This document shows positions 12,401 through 25,338 of a stretch of DNA of 64,000 bases, in pieces. The notes beneath the pieces are model-generated. The model was not told the DNA's origin, made no database searches, and saw nothing but the letters and a program-made list of their open reading frames with translations. Made by a program: the position numbers and the translations under genes. How positions within the stretch are numbered: the first letter of the stretch is position 1; every line of letters starts with the position of its first letter. The stretch is from assembly GCF_000182565.1 (NCBI RefSeq), contig NW_015971543.1, positions 1,376,947 through 1,440,946 on the forward strand, given 5' to 3'. This DNA comes from Spizellomyces punctatus DAOM BR117 (lineage: Eukaryota > Chytridiomycota > Chytridiomycetes > Spizellomycetales > Spizellomycetaceae).

Positions 12401-12653
12401 CTTGCACACCTTTTGGCAGCATCTCCATCCTGGATTTTCTTTTTTTTTTGCATCTAAACCACTGAGCGTAGGAGCGGATAAAATGGAAAAGACGCCTTGG
12501 GAAAAGGGGAAATGACTTTGGCATGGATGTCCATCTCCGCGCGATGTGTGGGGAACAAATTGATGCGTAAGAGGGCACATGGTGGGCTTTGAATACGGGG
12601 GAAGAAGGGGAATTCCCTCGTTAAATTTGTAACCCTTCCTATGTAAAAGGCTT
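9428..12653. other. Gene-poor 3.2-kb region
   Basis: Only short open frames, none with a recognisable domain or splice-compatible partners. A hydrophobic minus-strand frame at 10464-10751 is the least poor candidate but has no usable upstream start. The last part is the upstream region of the catalase gene. No tRNA, transposon ends or long repeats were found by eye. Confidence 0.45.
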
Positions 12654-12660
12654 TATAAAA
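12654..12660 (+). promoter_or_regulatory. TATA box of the catalase gene
   Basis: TATAAAA followed by GGC, 114-120 bases upstream of the catalase ATG, giving an expected leader of about 85 bases. Confidence 0.65.
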
Positions 12661-12773
12661 GGCAGTGCCGTGTCGATTTTCCGTACAAGTATTGTCGCTC
12701 CCCAACTGGTCGGTTGGACCATCCTCACCCTGTGTTCCTTACCTGTCATCAATTCTTTTCTAAATTCGTGATT

Positions 12774-15382
12774 ATGGCACGTATTCGCATCAATACGTTA
12801 ACGTCGGCATTGGCGATATGGCTACTAGCCTGCATCCTCTCTGTCTCTGCCACTGACAAAAACGCCAAGGATGCGCAACTCGAGTCATTCACTCGGGATG
12901 ATGAGGGGAAACCATTGACCACCGACTTTGGGGTTAAAATAAATGATACAGATAATACGCTCAAGGCTGGCATTCGAGGTCCTAGCTTGTTAGAGGATTT
13001 CCATTTCAGGGAAAAGATTACCAGGTTTGATCACGAGAGGATACCCGAGCGAGTTGGTGAGTGAATGTACTATAGAACTGCCGTTACTCCAAATAATAAC
13101 AGGAAATGCCTAACGCCAATCGTTTTGTTAGTACATGCTCGCGGTCATGGAGCCCACGGATTTTTTGAAAGCTACTACGATCTTTCCTCTATCACTCGCG
13201 CAAAGTTCCTTTCCGCTGCAGGGAAGAAGACGCCGGTCTTTGTTCGTTTCTCTACTGTCTTGGGTAGCCGAGGATCCGCGGACACGGTGCGCGATGTGCG
13301 TGGGTTTGCAACAAAATTCTATACTGAGGAGGGAGTGTAAGAAACATGCGCTTGACTTGAAATCATATAATCTTTGATGTTAACGATCTTAAAACTAGAT
13401 TTGACATTGTCGGAAACGATATCCCAGTTTTCTTTGTGCAAGATGCTATCAAGTTCCTTGACTTGATCCACGCAGCCAAGCCCGAACAAGACAATGAAAT
13501 CCCTCAAGCAGCAACTGCACATGGTGCGTGTCCGGACACCACGCACTTGAGAAGACTGGCTCATCCTAACTATCGTTTTTATATAGACAACTTTTACGAC
13601 TTTGTTACCCTCACACCAGAGACTCTTCATACGGTGCTCTGGGCTCTAAGCCCTCGAGGTATTGTAAGGAGCAACCGCGAAATGCAAGGATTCGGAGTCC
13701 ACACGTTCCGTTTTGTCAACAAAGAGGGCATGTCTCGGTTTGTAAAGTTCCACTGGCGTCCCGTAAATGGAGTAACGGCACTCGTTTGGGACGAGGCGCA
13801 AAAGCTTGCTGGCAAGAACCCTGACTGGTTGCGTCAAGATGTATGGGAGGCCATCGAGCGGGGAGACTTTCCAGAATACGAATTTGGAATCCAGGTTGTC
13901 GAAGAGGAGGACGAGTTTAAGTTCGACTTTGATCTGCTCGATCCTACCAAGATCATCCCCGAAAGCGAGGTGGAAGTCAAGTGGATCGGAAAGATGACGC
14001 TCAACAGAAACCCCGACAATTTCTTTTCCGAGACCGAGCAAGTCGCCTTTTGCACGTCTCACATTGTTCCTGGCATTGATTTTACCAATGATCCGTTATT
14101 GCAAGGACGGACATTCTCCTACTTTGGTAATTATGGATCGCTTGCGCTTATGTGTTGGAAGGAGCATGACACTTATTGTTCTTCCGATTTAAGACACACA
14201 ACTTAACCGCTTCCAGTCCCCGAACTGGGAATATCTTCCCATCAATCGCCCCATCAACCCTGTACATAACAAGTACGTTTTCCAAAATGGGAGTACTCAA
14301 CGTGAACAGATCACTAATACATCCTATTCTGTGTGTAGTCAGCGCGACGGTTTCATGCAATTCAACATCTTTAAGGGTCCCGCCGCTTACTACCCCCACA
14401 CTCGATACGGTTCTGCGGACCCTGTTCCTCCATCAGAAGGGTCCTTTGTCAGTTACCATGAGAAGATTGATGGCTACAAGATTCGTGCACGATCACCGAC
14501 ATTTTTTGACTGTAAGTTCCTCTCTGGAATTGCACGAAAAACACACCGCATCCTTTCCCCTAACCAAATTTTGATGATAATAGATGTTAGTCAGTCTCAA
14601 CTGTTCTACAACTCGCTTGCTCCCTGGGAGCGCAAGCAGTTGATTGAGGGTTCAGTATTTGAGATCACCAAAGTCAAGAGCAAGGATATCCGTCAGCGAT
14701 GGGTGGACTTGATTAACCAGGTCGACCACGAATTCGCCACCATTGTCGCAAAAAATGCGGCTGTGGACGTCCCATCCAAGACATACCCCAATAATGGCAA
14801 GAAATCCAAAGGAATCAGTATCGATGACTACCCTCTCAAGAGCATTCGATCTAAAAAAGTGGCCATTTTGGCATGCAAGGACGTGGCTGCTGACCAACTG
14901 AAGAGTGTTAAAGGTTTCTTGGAAGGCCAAGGAGCCGTGGTTGATGTCGTGTCTTTTAAATTGGGCAAGATCGAGGGAACGGACATTGAAGCTACTCAGA
15001 CGTTTGCCACAGCCGATTCAGTCTTTTACGACGCAACCTTCGTCCCTGGGGGAAAATCTGCTGATTACCTCCGTCAAAACTTTTGGGACTTTGAGGATAC
15101 TTGGGTAGGTCCTTTTACTGTTCTTGAAGTACGCAAATGGGAATGTATAATGATGTACCAATTGATTAGGCCTTTGTCCGAGACACGTATCGCCACGCCA
15201 AGCCTCTCGCTGCTCTCGGCGAATCCGTGTCATTCGTTGAAAATGCCATTAAACCCGCAAAGCTTGAAGGCAAACAAGCGGCAGGTGTCCTCACTGGTGG
15301 CAATGATGTTAACAAGGACGGCTTTGCTCACGGAATCGAACAAGCTATTCTAAAGAAACGCTTCTTTGAGCGATTTGATTGA
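12774..15382 (+). CDS. Secreted large-subunit catalase
   Basis: Exons 12774-13056, 13132-13336, 13399-14126, 14194-14272, 14339-14511, 14584-15104, 15170-15382; 733 residues. It converts hydrogen peroxide to water and oxygen. A hydrophobic N-terminal signal peptide ([16 protein letters not shown]) is followed by the catalase core: [11 protein letters not shown] with the essential His near residue 96, [12 protein letters not shown] with the essential Asn, and the haem-ligand motif R..FSYFDTQLNR with its Tyr. After residue about 550 comes the flavodoxin/DJ-1-like C-terminal domain ([31 protein letters not shown]) that defines the large-subunit clade (E. coli HPII, fungal catalases A/1). The signal peptide predicts secretion or wall location. 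A TATA box lies just upstream. Confidence 0.95.
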
Positions 15383-15600
15383 GTTGTTAGCATGGAATAC
15401 TTGTTGCTTGTTGTATAATGGTCTTGGATTAGTGGATGTAAAATAGCGATGGAATACACGCCCGTTACAAACATGTGGTGAACGGTGGTTGACGCGACGC
15501 GTTCCTTGATTACGCGATGATCAGATTCCCGTCTAGAATGACTGTAAACACTTTTTCCAGTTCACCAAGAATTTCCTACCGTTTTTTTTCTTTTTTGTCA
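15383..15600. other. Short intergenic region
   Basis: 218 bases between catalase and the supervillin-like gene, same strand. An in-frame ATG at 15517 could extend the downstream protein by 28 residues. No clear TATA box. Confidence 0.4.
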
Positions 15601-18600
15601 ATGTCAGAATCCACATCGAATTGGGCTGCACACACAAATCGCCCACTCGCCCATGACCATGGGGGTGGTACTACCAGCCCACCTCAAAGTGGTCTCAACA
15701 CACCCTCCCTTCGCAGTGGCGCACGGACGCCGGATCCGCTGCTCTCTGCGCTTCGTAGCGCCAATGGTTCCTTCCTCTCCAGCGCCCAACAGACTCCTGG
15801 ATCAATGACACCCCGCACGCGGCAAAGATATGACCTAAAACGCGCGGCATTAATCCAAGACCTTGAGTCCCACGACCAAAAAATGGAATCCCGCGCTCTC
15901 GATCGCCGCTTGCGGCACGAGCTTTTTATGGACAAGCTCCGTAAAGACGAAGAACGCTTTGAGCGGATTCGAGCACGAAGGCTGTTGGCTGACTCAGAGC
16001 GACGCAAACGGGAAGAACAAGAGTTTGCCAACCGAGAACGGGAGGTGGAGAATGTTCGGATTGCTTCGAGGACGTCCTCTGCGGCGGCTTTGTCTCCACA
16101 GGCTAGCTTGGAGAGTTTGTCGGCATCTAATACCTCTTTAGCGAGGAGTATGGAGAGGTTGGATCAGAATGGGCCCCGGGGAAGTGTCACTGGCGAGGTA
16201 GGGCATACACGTTATTACATTGCAAAATTCTTGTTTGTCCGTGATCCATCAACATTTTCGATGTTATTTAGGCCAAAGCTTCCGTCCAAGCCGCCAACGA
16301 TCTACAATCCTTTCAAAACGAACGTCGTCTCAAGAAGCTTGCCAGACAGAAAGCCGAGGAGGAGCGCAAGCGATTGCAAAGCGTAGTACGCAAGCGGGCT
16401 GAGGAAAGTATTGAAAACGAGTTTGGAGAGGCTGGGGAGGACAATGGAGACGTCGGACGTCTCAGTGTAGGTGTGCGAGCGGAATCAACTACAGTTAGCG
16501 ACGCGGGCAAAGTCATTTCTAAAGAAGGCGTAAGGGCGGGCGAAGACCGAGGGACACCAACTGGGCGAGTACAGGACCGGAGAGATGTTGGGCGCGAAAA
16601 AGATAGCCAGGAATTAAAACGGGAGAACATCAAAAGAGATTATCCCGAGCAGACAGAAGTCAGGCGATATCAGCGTGGGGAGGTTAATCGTGATATGACT
16701 CGTGAAAGCTTTGACTCCGAACGCCGTGACCGCGGGGCCACGATAGGGCTTGTAACCAAGCCTGAGGAAGTCCAACGACACACCCCCCACGAGGACACTC
16801 CATCAAAACGCCGTGAAGTTGATAGCGTGGGACATAAAGAAAGTAGACATGCGGTTGACAATATCCGACGGAATCAAGTTCGTGAAGATGCGGATTCTCT
16901 CCGACGTGAGCGAACGGATATACGCCCGGCAACCGATCGCGGAGGCCTCCAGCCCATACACCGGAACAATGACGAATCCGCAAGAGATGATGTTAAACCC
17001 TCACAACAGCGGACTAGCGATCAGCTCGCAGATGTTGGATTGAGAGAGGAAGAGCTGGATGCTAAATATTCCAGATCCAACAATCGCGATATACAGGAGG
17101 ATGCAGATGTTCATCGAGAAGAGGGAAAATCTCTCAGCATTGAAGAAAAACGAGAAGAGAGTGGAAGGGAAGCAGCGGCTGTGGCCGTAGTTGAGGTGGT
17201 CCAGATTGAGACTGCACTTTGTGAAGTCTTAACAGATGAAGCGGTCAGGAGTACATCAAAGCCAATAGACGTCCAGTCTGAAGATGCTGGAGTTGCGCTA
17301 CCCCCAGATCTGGACACTGCGGATAACGCACCTACATTTTCCGATGCGAACAATTTAGAGGGTGCGCCTGATGAACTGTCAAGTGAATTTGCTTCTGTTC
17401 CAACTAGAAACCAGAGAGATGTAGAAGAAGCTGTACAGGTCGGAGACAAGGATGAGCAATTTTCAGGGCGAAGTGTAGATGAGGATATACTGGGCGTTCA
17501 AAATCCGGAAGCTGATCGACAGCGGGCGAAAACAGGCTCTGGTTTATACGACGAGCAATCAGAAGAAGCAGCGGTGGCTGTTGCAGAGCCATCGGCGATT
17601 GAGCGTACTTCGGGCGGAGAAAACATTTCGACACCCAAAGATGCCGATTATTCTAACGTACCTACATCTCTGGTCATCGAATCTGTGGCTGAAACCGTCC
17701 AAATTACAGGAGACAACAAAGATGCACCTGTGCCGATATCTCTGAGCAATGAAAATGACAACTCTTTGGACGCTGCGGTGAAAGACAGTGAAACGGGCAC
17801 GCAAGAAGCAAAGAAAGAGGAAGTCGGAAATGGGAACAGGCAGCAAGTATTACATGAATCAGTGGCGCAAGCTGATATGCAGTACGACACTGAGAATGCA
17901 TCGGCACAGGAGAACATCCCCATATCTAGGAGGTTTTCGGAGGCAAAGCAGCCGCAGGTAGAAGCGGCTCATTATTGTTGATGTTGCGAGACGACTAACT
18001 TAGCCTTGCAGATCAAAGCAAACCTTCGGATTAAGGTACCTCACCGACGCACGCCCAGCATCGACCACCTTCGTCACAAGGCAGAATCAGCCCGTCGCTT
18101 AGCCAGCCCGACCGACGACGTCACGTCTCCAACAGATCAACCGCCAAGCTCTTCGAATTCACCTACCGGCTCTACTTTCCCTCGATTGTCCATTACATCC
18201 ATGACACCCACGACCGCCATCAACCTCAGTCCGGATGACGTGACTGGTCCGCCTCGGTCGCGGACTCCGTCTGTTCGGGAGCGAATACAGGCACTGACTT
18301 CATCCGCGGCGCCGCCTGCGCCAAAAGTATCTGTACCTGCTCCCACCCAAACACGAAACCTCACCCCAACCTTCAGCCCCTCGCTCACCCCCGCCAGAAC
18401 TCCGACGACACCAACACGTACTCGCCAATCCAGCACAGCCTCCCAAACAGCTATGAAGAGACCGGTTCAGACAGAACTATACCTAGTAAAAGGCAAAAGG
18501 AAGATGTACCTTACCCGTGTCCCGATTGAAGTGGAGACGTTAAACCATGGGGATGTCTTTGTCCTTGTTGTTCCTAAAGTGGACGACGGTGAAGCTCACA

Positions 18601-21516
18601 GTGCCACGATTTTGGTATGGTCAGGCAAGGATGCAGGAAAGGTCAAGAGGGCAAAGGGAAAAGAGATTGGGATGAGAATGAAAGATAAAGAATGGGGAAC
18701 ACACGCTGTCGTTAGTGTTCTTGGTATGTGTGCTTGTCGTATGGCGTCGGCAGCTGTTGTCCTTAAATCTTCTGACTTTGGCGGGTATTGTATTGTTTGG
18801 CTGTAGAGGACGGAGTAGATTCACCTGATGCAGAGATGTTTTGGAAAGTTTTAACTAACGGAGCGCGTACCACACCAGTCGATAACATCAAAGCCGCCGA
18901 AGAGGGGGGCGATGATGTGGAGCACGAGAAGAAAATTGAACGGCATATGTACCTCTATGGGTAAGTTGTTCTCAGAAGTACAGATGTCCATGGGTTTTAT
19001 TAACCGCCCTTGCTTCCACTGAAGGGTCAATAAAAATACGTCCTCGGTAACATCGATCACACCACCCGGTAAGCCCCTCTCATCCAAGATCCTGCAGAAA
19101 GGCACAACCTACATCCTCGACTGCTACACCGAAGTTTATATCTTGAGCGGACGGAACGCATCCGACGCGGAAAGAACGCTCGCGTTGAATTTCACAGAAG
19201 ACCTGTCCATTAACCAGGACCGGCCCTTCACGGCTACGACGTACTTTGAGCGAGAGGGGTTTGAGAGCGTAGCGTTTCGAGAGAGGTTCTATGATTGGCC
19301 TGAGGAGAGTGGAATTGAGGTTAGGAAATTGACCAATGTAGTTGCTAAGGATAAAACATGGGGTGTTTACGATCGGGGTGGGGGTAAGAAGATCTTTCAT
19401 GATACGTCGCAAGTTGAGCGACCCAACTAATGGTTCGTGTCCTAGTGGATGTCAAGAAAGTTGAAAAGATCAACGTACAGAATATGTTCATACCACCTCC
19501 ACCCCCGGCCAGTTGGGGTACGCCAAATGGCCAAGAGGAAGAAGACATTGGTGGTCCGCCAGCTCCTGAGATGGATCGTGGATGTTTGGAATTGAAGGTG
19601 AACATCTTCATCACCATGTAGTCTCAGTGTACTTGTTTCATGGTTTTGATTCACTCCCTTCCTCTGCAAAGGTTTGGCTGGCCCAACCGCACGAAACTGA
19701 CAGCAAAGTCGAAATAGCACCCTCGGAACACGGCATCTTTTACGCCGAAGAAAGTTATCTGATTCTCTACCGACATTTGACGGGCCGAGACGGGAATGAA
19801 AAGGAGGCTGCCATAGCATACTTTTGGATTGGATCCGAATGCAAGAGTGTATGCATCCTCCTTTCACCCCACTCGCGTAGTTTGCTCCAGATGCTCACGC
19901 TCTATATTATAGACGGACCAAGCTGCGGCTGCCTATCTGGCAACCGATCTTGAAAAGCAACATAAAGCCCGTCAGATCCGTGTCACGCAGGGTAAAGAGC
20001 CATCACATTTCCTGGGCATTTTCAAGCATCCTGTTATTGTCCGCCGAGGAACTAGAGCGGAGTTTGGGACGAGTGAAAAGGCGTTGTATCATGTCATGGG
20101 TTTTGAGAAGGGGCTGGTACGAGTCATTGAGGCTGTTTGGGTGAGTAATAGAAGGTTGGATATTACTTGCGTCTAATCTCACATTGAACCAATTTATATC
20201 GCGTTGCATTTCAGAATCCCTCCTCCCTATCCTCCGCGAATAGTTTCGTTCTTAACCTGAAAGACAAAGTATTTATCTGGCATGGCACAGGTAGTTTCCC
20301 GTTCGAACGCGATATGGCGGAGCGCGTTGCCCAACGGATATGTGTAAGTCCCCCTATCGTCCTTTATCATCCAATCTTCTTTCTTTTAATTCGTCCCTTG
20401 CAGGACTCGAAACCCATTACGACATTGGAAGAACTACAAGAACCCAAAGTGTTCTGGCAAAAGCTTGGGGGAATTGATAAAAAGTCCCATAACCATCAGC
20501 AGGATTATGCTTCGATGCCATATTTGGCCAAGAAGAAGGAGCTGGAGGGATCTTACACGTGTCGCCTCTTTAGAGTATCGCATATTGTTCATGGAAATCC
20601 AACAGTATGTGCATCTTCTGGTCTTGGGAAGAAGATGGCGTCACATTCCAGCATTTCACTGACAGGGTCGTTTGGTTCACTTAGGCTGAAGAGATCGACC
20701 CTTTCGTACAATCCGACTTGGAAAACACCGGTGTATATATTCTCGATGCCTTTTTTGAGATTTACATCTGGGTGGGCGCAGATGCGAAATCCAATTACAG
20801 GGACGTCCGATTAGCCTTAGAGACTGGCTTGGTGAGTAACAGCACTCCTTCTCCATCAGCGAACAACGTGATGACCGTCCATGTCACGACAGGATTACGC
20901 AGATTACGTCTCAGCGCGCCAGCAAATGCGGAACTTGGATCGGACAAAAGTTCGATTCGTTCGGTCTGGTTCCGAACCAGCTGGCTTTAAGGCGGCGTTC
21001 CTTGCTTTCGAGGATGGAAGCGAAGATATTGCTGGATCTACTGGATTTGTGAGTTTTGGATTCCCACGTTGTTAAACTGGTGGTGCTGATAAACTAATGA
21101 GCGCTCTGTCTGTAGTTGAATAAACTAAAATCTAAAACTGGAAGAAAGAAGCGTGAACCTCAGGAAGAATCTGCCATTGATATTCTTGAAAAGGTACCCT
21201 CGTCAGCTGCCACTCTCCGGATGGAAAATTACAAAAACTAAAAACATCACGCAGTTCAACAAGGCTGTTTACAGTTTCGACGAATTAAAGAAAAAGGATG
21301 ATCTGCCTTTAGGTGTTGATCCCGCTCACGTTGAGATATATCTTTCCCAACCCGATTTCCAGAAGCATTTCAAGATTGATAAAGTGACATTTTCATCCTA
21401 CCCTGCTTGGAAGCAAGCAGAAATGAAAAAAAGAGGTAGCGTCATTGTTAGAGTGGCATTACTGGTTGATTAGTACTCACAATTATTGCGCTCGGATTGT
21501 AGCTGGTCTTTTTTAA
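15601..21516 (+). CDS. Supervillin-like actin-binding protein (gelsolin repeats + villin headpiece)
   Basis: Exons 15601-16197, 16272-17957, 18012-18723, 18807-18960, 19025-19383, 19446-19597, 19672-19848, 19913-20140, 20215-20343, 20404-20604, 20685-20831, 20893-21048, 21116-21193, 21255-21435, 21503-21516; about 1656 residues. The first ~900 residues are low-complexity: Ser/Pro/Thr-rich, then a Glu/Arg coiled coil (about 95-170 and 200-260), then a long acidic stretch. Five gelsolin-like repeats follow, matching G2-G6: YLVKGKRKMYLTRV and NHGDVFVLVV; GTTYILDCYTEVYILSG; HGIFYAEESYLILYRHL; SFVLNLKDKVFIWHGTG; GVYILDAFFEIYIWVGAD. It ends with a villin headpiece: LPLGVDPAHVEIYL, YPAWKQAEMKKRAGLF. 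The 14-base last exon is needed to give the canonical GLF end. G2-G6 plus headpiece behind a long disordered N-terminus is the supervillin layout. Expected role: F-actin bundling or membrane-cortex linkage. Confidence 0.88.
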
Positions 21517-21713
21517 ATGAACCGATGCTTTTACTATATGATGTGTTGTAATTTGGTAAATGTATTTGTAATAAACTACCTTTTTAAGAGCTTAGATCAA
21601 GCTACCACTTTCAATAGTTTGCCAATGCATTTAGTTTTAAGAATGTATTGCGTATATACAGATGTGAATGAGAGCAATGCGTTCATGGCACTAGAACGTC
21701 GCAATACCGGCAA

Positions 21714-24700
21714 TCACCAAATAACATCCTCTTCCATTGCCAAGCTGTCTTGTCCACCGATAGCAGTCTCGATCTGCTTTTTGACAACGCCCCCAACAGC
21801 CTGCTCCACAATTTCAGCAAGCCCTTCCTGTCCCTTTCCTCCAATCTCCGCGAATACGTCTTCCAAACCTTCTGCCTCCATTATCACTTCCCAGAAACTC
21901 TTGGGGCGAGGATAAACTTTAAAGAGCACCACCGGCTTCTCGCCTTCCTTGTGCACAATCTTTTTGATCAATGACGTTTTGGCCTTTTCTTTTCTGTTCT
22001 GGAGAGATGTGTCGACTGCGACATCTATGGCATTCCAAATTCCCCCCAGCTGATCAACGAGACCCAATCCGAGAGCCTGAACACCTGTCCAGACCCGACC
22101 GCGTGCAGCATGTTCAACTTGGTCAAGGTTCAGCTGTCGGCCGTCCATGACACGTTTACGAAAGGTTTCATATAGGGCTGCTGTTTGACCATGATAGCGC
22201 CTTAGAGCGTTCCCTCGGAGATCGTGGAGAAGGGACTGAAATTGTGCGCCTTTGGTGGTGTAAATTTCGCCAAAGGTGACACCTATATTGTCTTGAAACT
22301 TGCGAGTTATGACAGGCCGAGCACTGGCGACGCCGATGGACCCGGTAATTGTGCCCGGATTAGCAATTATCTTCTGGCATGGAGCTGTGCAATAATATCC
22401 TGGGTTTGATGCAGTTGTGTGAATGGGTTCTGGCTACATAAACAAAGGAAGATGTATCTAATTCTCACCACCGGATGCAGCCATATTACCGTAACTGGCA
22501 ATGACGGGTTTGCCAGAGACTTCTTGAGCATGTTTGACAGCCTCCCAGATTGTCTCGGTAGCCACTGCATCCCCTCCACCGGAATCTACAGTGGGCACAA
22601 TGCCAGTCAAGAAGCATGGCCAATCCAGCAACGAGTAGCCAAAAGCAAATGATCTCAACTCACCAATCCTAAACAAAACCACATCAACATCCTTATCCGC
22701 AGCACACTCCCCGAGCGCCCTCGCGACCTCATTGCTACCAAATCTGCCGTCCCCTCTAATGATGGGTCCAACAAGGTATACCAACCCAACAGTAACCTTG
22801 TCATTTCCTGCCGCAATCTTGAGTGCATCCGTGACTTCTTCTTCTGCGGTACGGGCTACAAAGTACCGCGAGAGTGGCATCGATGGCTGCCCTTCTTGGG
22901 TTCGCCGGTGATGCTCTTTACGGTGGCCATGCGGGTAGGTGTGGTGCTTGTAGGTTAGCTTATCAATGAGGCCTGTCGTGAGGGATTCAGTTGAAGTTAG
23001 AGGAGCATTGTCCATCAAGGTTTGGACCTTTATTGGAATGTAAGTTGATGTTTCACCCAACAAAGTTGAAAGTAAATGCTGCCTTAGTTACCTTTTCGAC
23101 GGCGCTCATATCCTTCTCTTCCTTCTCGGTCGGGACTCGCGATTCCTGTGTTTCCGCTTTTTGTTTCTCATCGCGACTAGGCTGCTGATCTTTTGCAACA
23201 GCTTGTTTGGTATCTTCATAGGCCTTCTGCGCCATATCCGCCGCCTTCTTGGTCTCCTTTGCCTGCTTTAAAACCCTCCCAACATCCTCGGGGACCGCCT
23301 TACCCTTTTCCGTGATGAGGACTTGTCCCCCTTCGTCACCTACAGCCTTAACTTTTTCAACAACTTTCTGGGGCCATCCCGTCTCGCTCTCGACATGCAG
23401 ATCTTCCAAAATTTGTAGACCATCCACGTCCCCTTCCGCAAGAGAGAGAATCCGCACCTGGTCTTGAACCATTTCTACGACTTTCTCGGACGAGGCAGGG
23501 AGAAGATTTGAAATGCTCTTCACAACCTTTGCCCGGGCGTTTGCTATCCCGGTTATTAGCTGGTCATTGAGGGAAGCCAAAAGCTGCGCGAGGTTTTCCT
23601 TTTGGGGCTGTGGGAAATCCGTCGATGTAAACATTGAATGGACGGACTTGTATTCTCTATCAAAAAGGCGATGATTTGAAGTGTTGGTGCTGGTCTTTTG
23701 CGGTCAGAACATGTTCAGATCCAAATATACTGTACCCAACAGCAGACGCCCGCACAACAATTCCAAGTCTATCGAGCAATCGACGCAGGAACTAACATAC
23801 ATTGAAAAGCAACAGGAATATAAACAACCCTTGCGATTGAACTTGCAAGGTAGAGCCAAGATCTTACCGGTTGCGCCATACCGACTCCAAAAATCGGAAG
23901 ACTTCCCACTGGTTCCATACAGACTTCATCAAATGCCGTAGCAAGATAATACAGCAACTGACTATCTGCGCTCGCATCCAAGGCATCAATAGCCTGGCCC
24001 GTCAACCATGGACTTTTGCGTATGAACCTACCGAACGTATCCGTACATGCAACAAGTTTATATCCGACCTGTCCAAACTTTTTTTGTTTGGCTTCCTTGA
24101 ATTCGTTAATTGCATTCCGAAGCTCTTGGACTTGGGCAAAACCCAGTTGTGGCCGAGCTGTGCCTGGAACACCAGATGAACTTAAATCGACGACCAAACC
24201 TACATTTCCCAAGATTTCATTTGTCGATCAAGACGGTTTTTTAAAGAGGAGCTTGATTGGGTACCGACCTCTAACACGATCATCATCCTTGGCCCATTTC
24301 AAAATCCGTACAGCATCAAAAAGTGTCAAGCTACTTAGGGCCCCTCGCGAGAGAGCGCCAAGGAGCCCAGTACGTTGATTCTGGGCTTCCGTTATATATG
24401 TCTGGATTTTCAAGACTTTAGATGGTTCCCCAAAAAAAACCACCAGAGAAAGCATTTTAGCTACCCGATCAAGTTTCCATGTCAGGATTGTGTCTGGGTA
24501 TATTTTCAGTGCCTAGGAACGACAACAACAGTTTATCCCAAAGAAATGAACTGGCACAACAATCTGCAAGCTATTGCTCTGCTCATACCTCCTTTGCTCT
24601 CTTCCTCTGCTCCCACCAAGACCAAAATGTGTATCCAATCACTCCAGCATACAAGATTCGCCGAGCAATCAAGCCCGTTCGCTGGAGGTTAGGCCAGACG

Positions 24701-24768
24701 ACCGGTGGAGGTTGACGCGGTCCTTGAGGACGAGGAGGAGTGTCGGAAGGCGGTGTGTTGCTCGACAT
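21714..24768 (-). CDS. sppA: Signal peptide peptidase SppA (protease IV), long form
   Basis: Exons 24768-24589, 24512-24465, 24401-24269, 24199-23868, 23791-23736, 23656-23092, 23027-22664, 22585-22469, 22399-21714; 826 residues. S49 serine protease with a Ser/Lys dyad that cuts within membranes. A Pro-rich N-terminus is followed by one membrane segment (LIARRILYAGVIGYTFW). The tandem SppA halves follow. The catalytic Lys is in GEYKS (K253) and the nucleophile in MAASGG (S597). SGGGDAVATE and SIGV segments are also present. In E. coli these residues are about 200 apart; here about 344, because about 145 charged, helix-forming residues (roughly 295-440) are inserted. Exon 2/3 could be read through a 63-base in-frame intron, but the spliced version matches the family better. 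The gene converges on the supervillin-like gene with a 197-base gap. An organelle location is plausible but not proven. Confidence 0.88.
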
Positions 24769-25338
24769 TGGTCAAATGGGTGCAATTAGCTTTCTTGGAC
24801 AAAGGATGTATAAAACACTGGATGATGGCTAATAAATATGTGGCGAGCAAATCATAACGATTGCCCTAATTTGATCGAGTCACAATACTTTTACGAGAAA
24901 CTCCAGCATCTTGCTATGCGAGAGCCCTTAATTGTCACGTCATTATGCTGACACGCTCCAGTTCTCTGGCGGTGAAAGCAGAAATATTTCCAGTCTTTTA
25001 ACCATCTATGTTCATAAAACCAAACGTCCATCACAGTCCATGGGCCGCCTGTACCAACTTTGTACATGAAAGAAAGAAAGGACGAAAAGACAAAGAGAGC
25101 ACACAGAAAGAGGAAAACCAAACTAAGGGTAAAAAGGATGGAGGAAAGGTGGAAAGGACAGACACTACTGGCAGAGAAAAATGTACGGAAGAAAAGCCAT
25201 CAGAATTTAAGTCCATGGCATTCTGTCCCACTCCCTCCCAAACGAGGCTTTGCCCATCGATGGGGACCACCAGGACAGTCCTGTACCGTGAATCTCTAAT
25301 CGTGACTTTCCCAACCAAATTTCGCTGTCTATGCTCTC
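24769..25338. other. Intergenic, SppA upstream / GSK-3 downstream
   Basis: 570 bases between two minus-strand genes. A purine-rich run on the plus strand (25068-25160) creates long open frames on both strands with biased composition; these are not regarded as genes. Confidence 0.45.

Noticed and set aside
24402-24464. Read-through of SppA exons 2 and 3
   Set aside because: Open frame exists, but the spliced version restores family spacing and uses good GT/AG sites.
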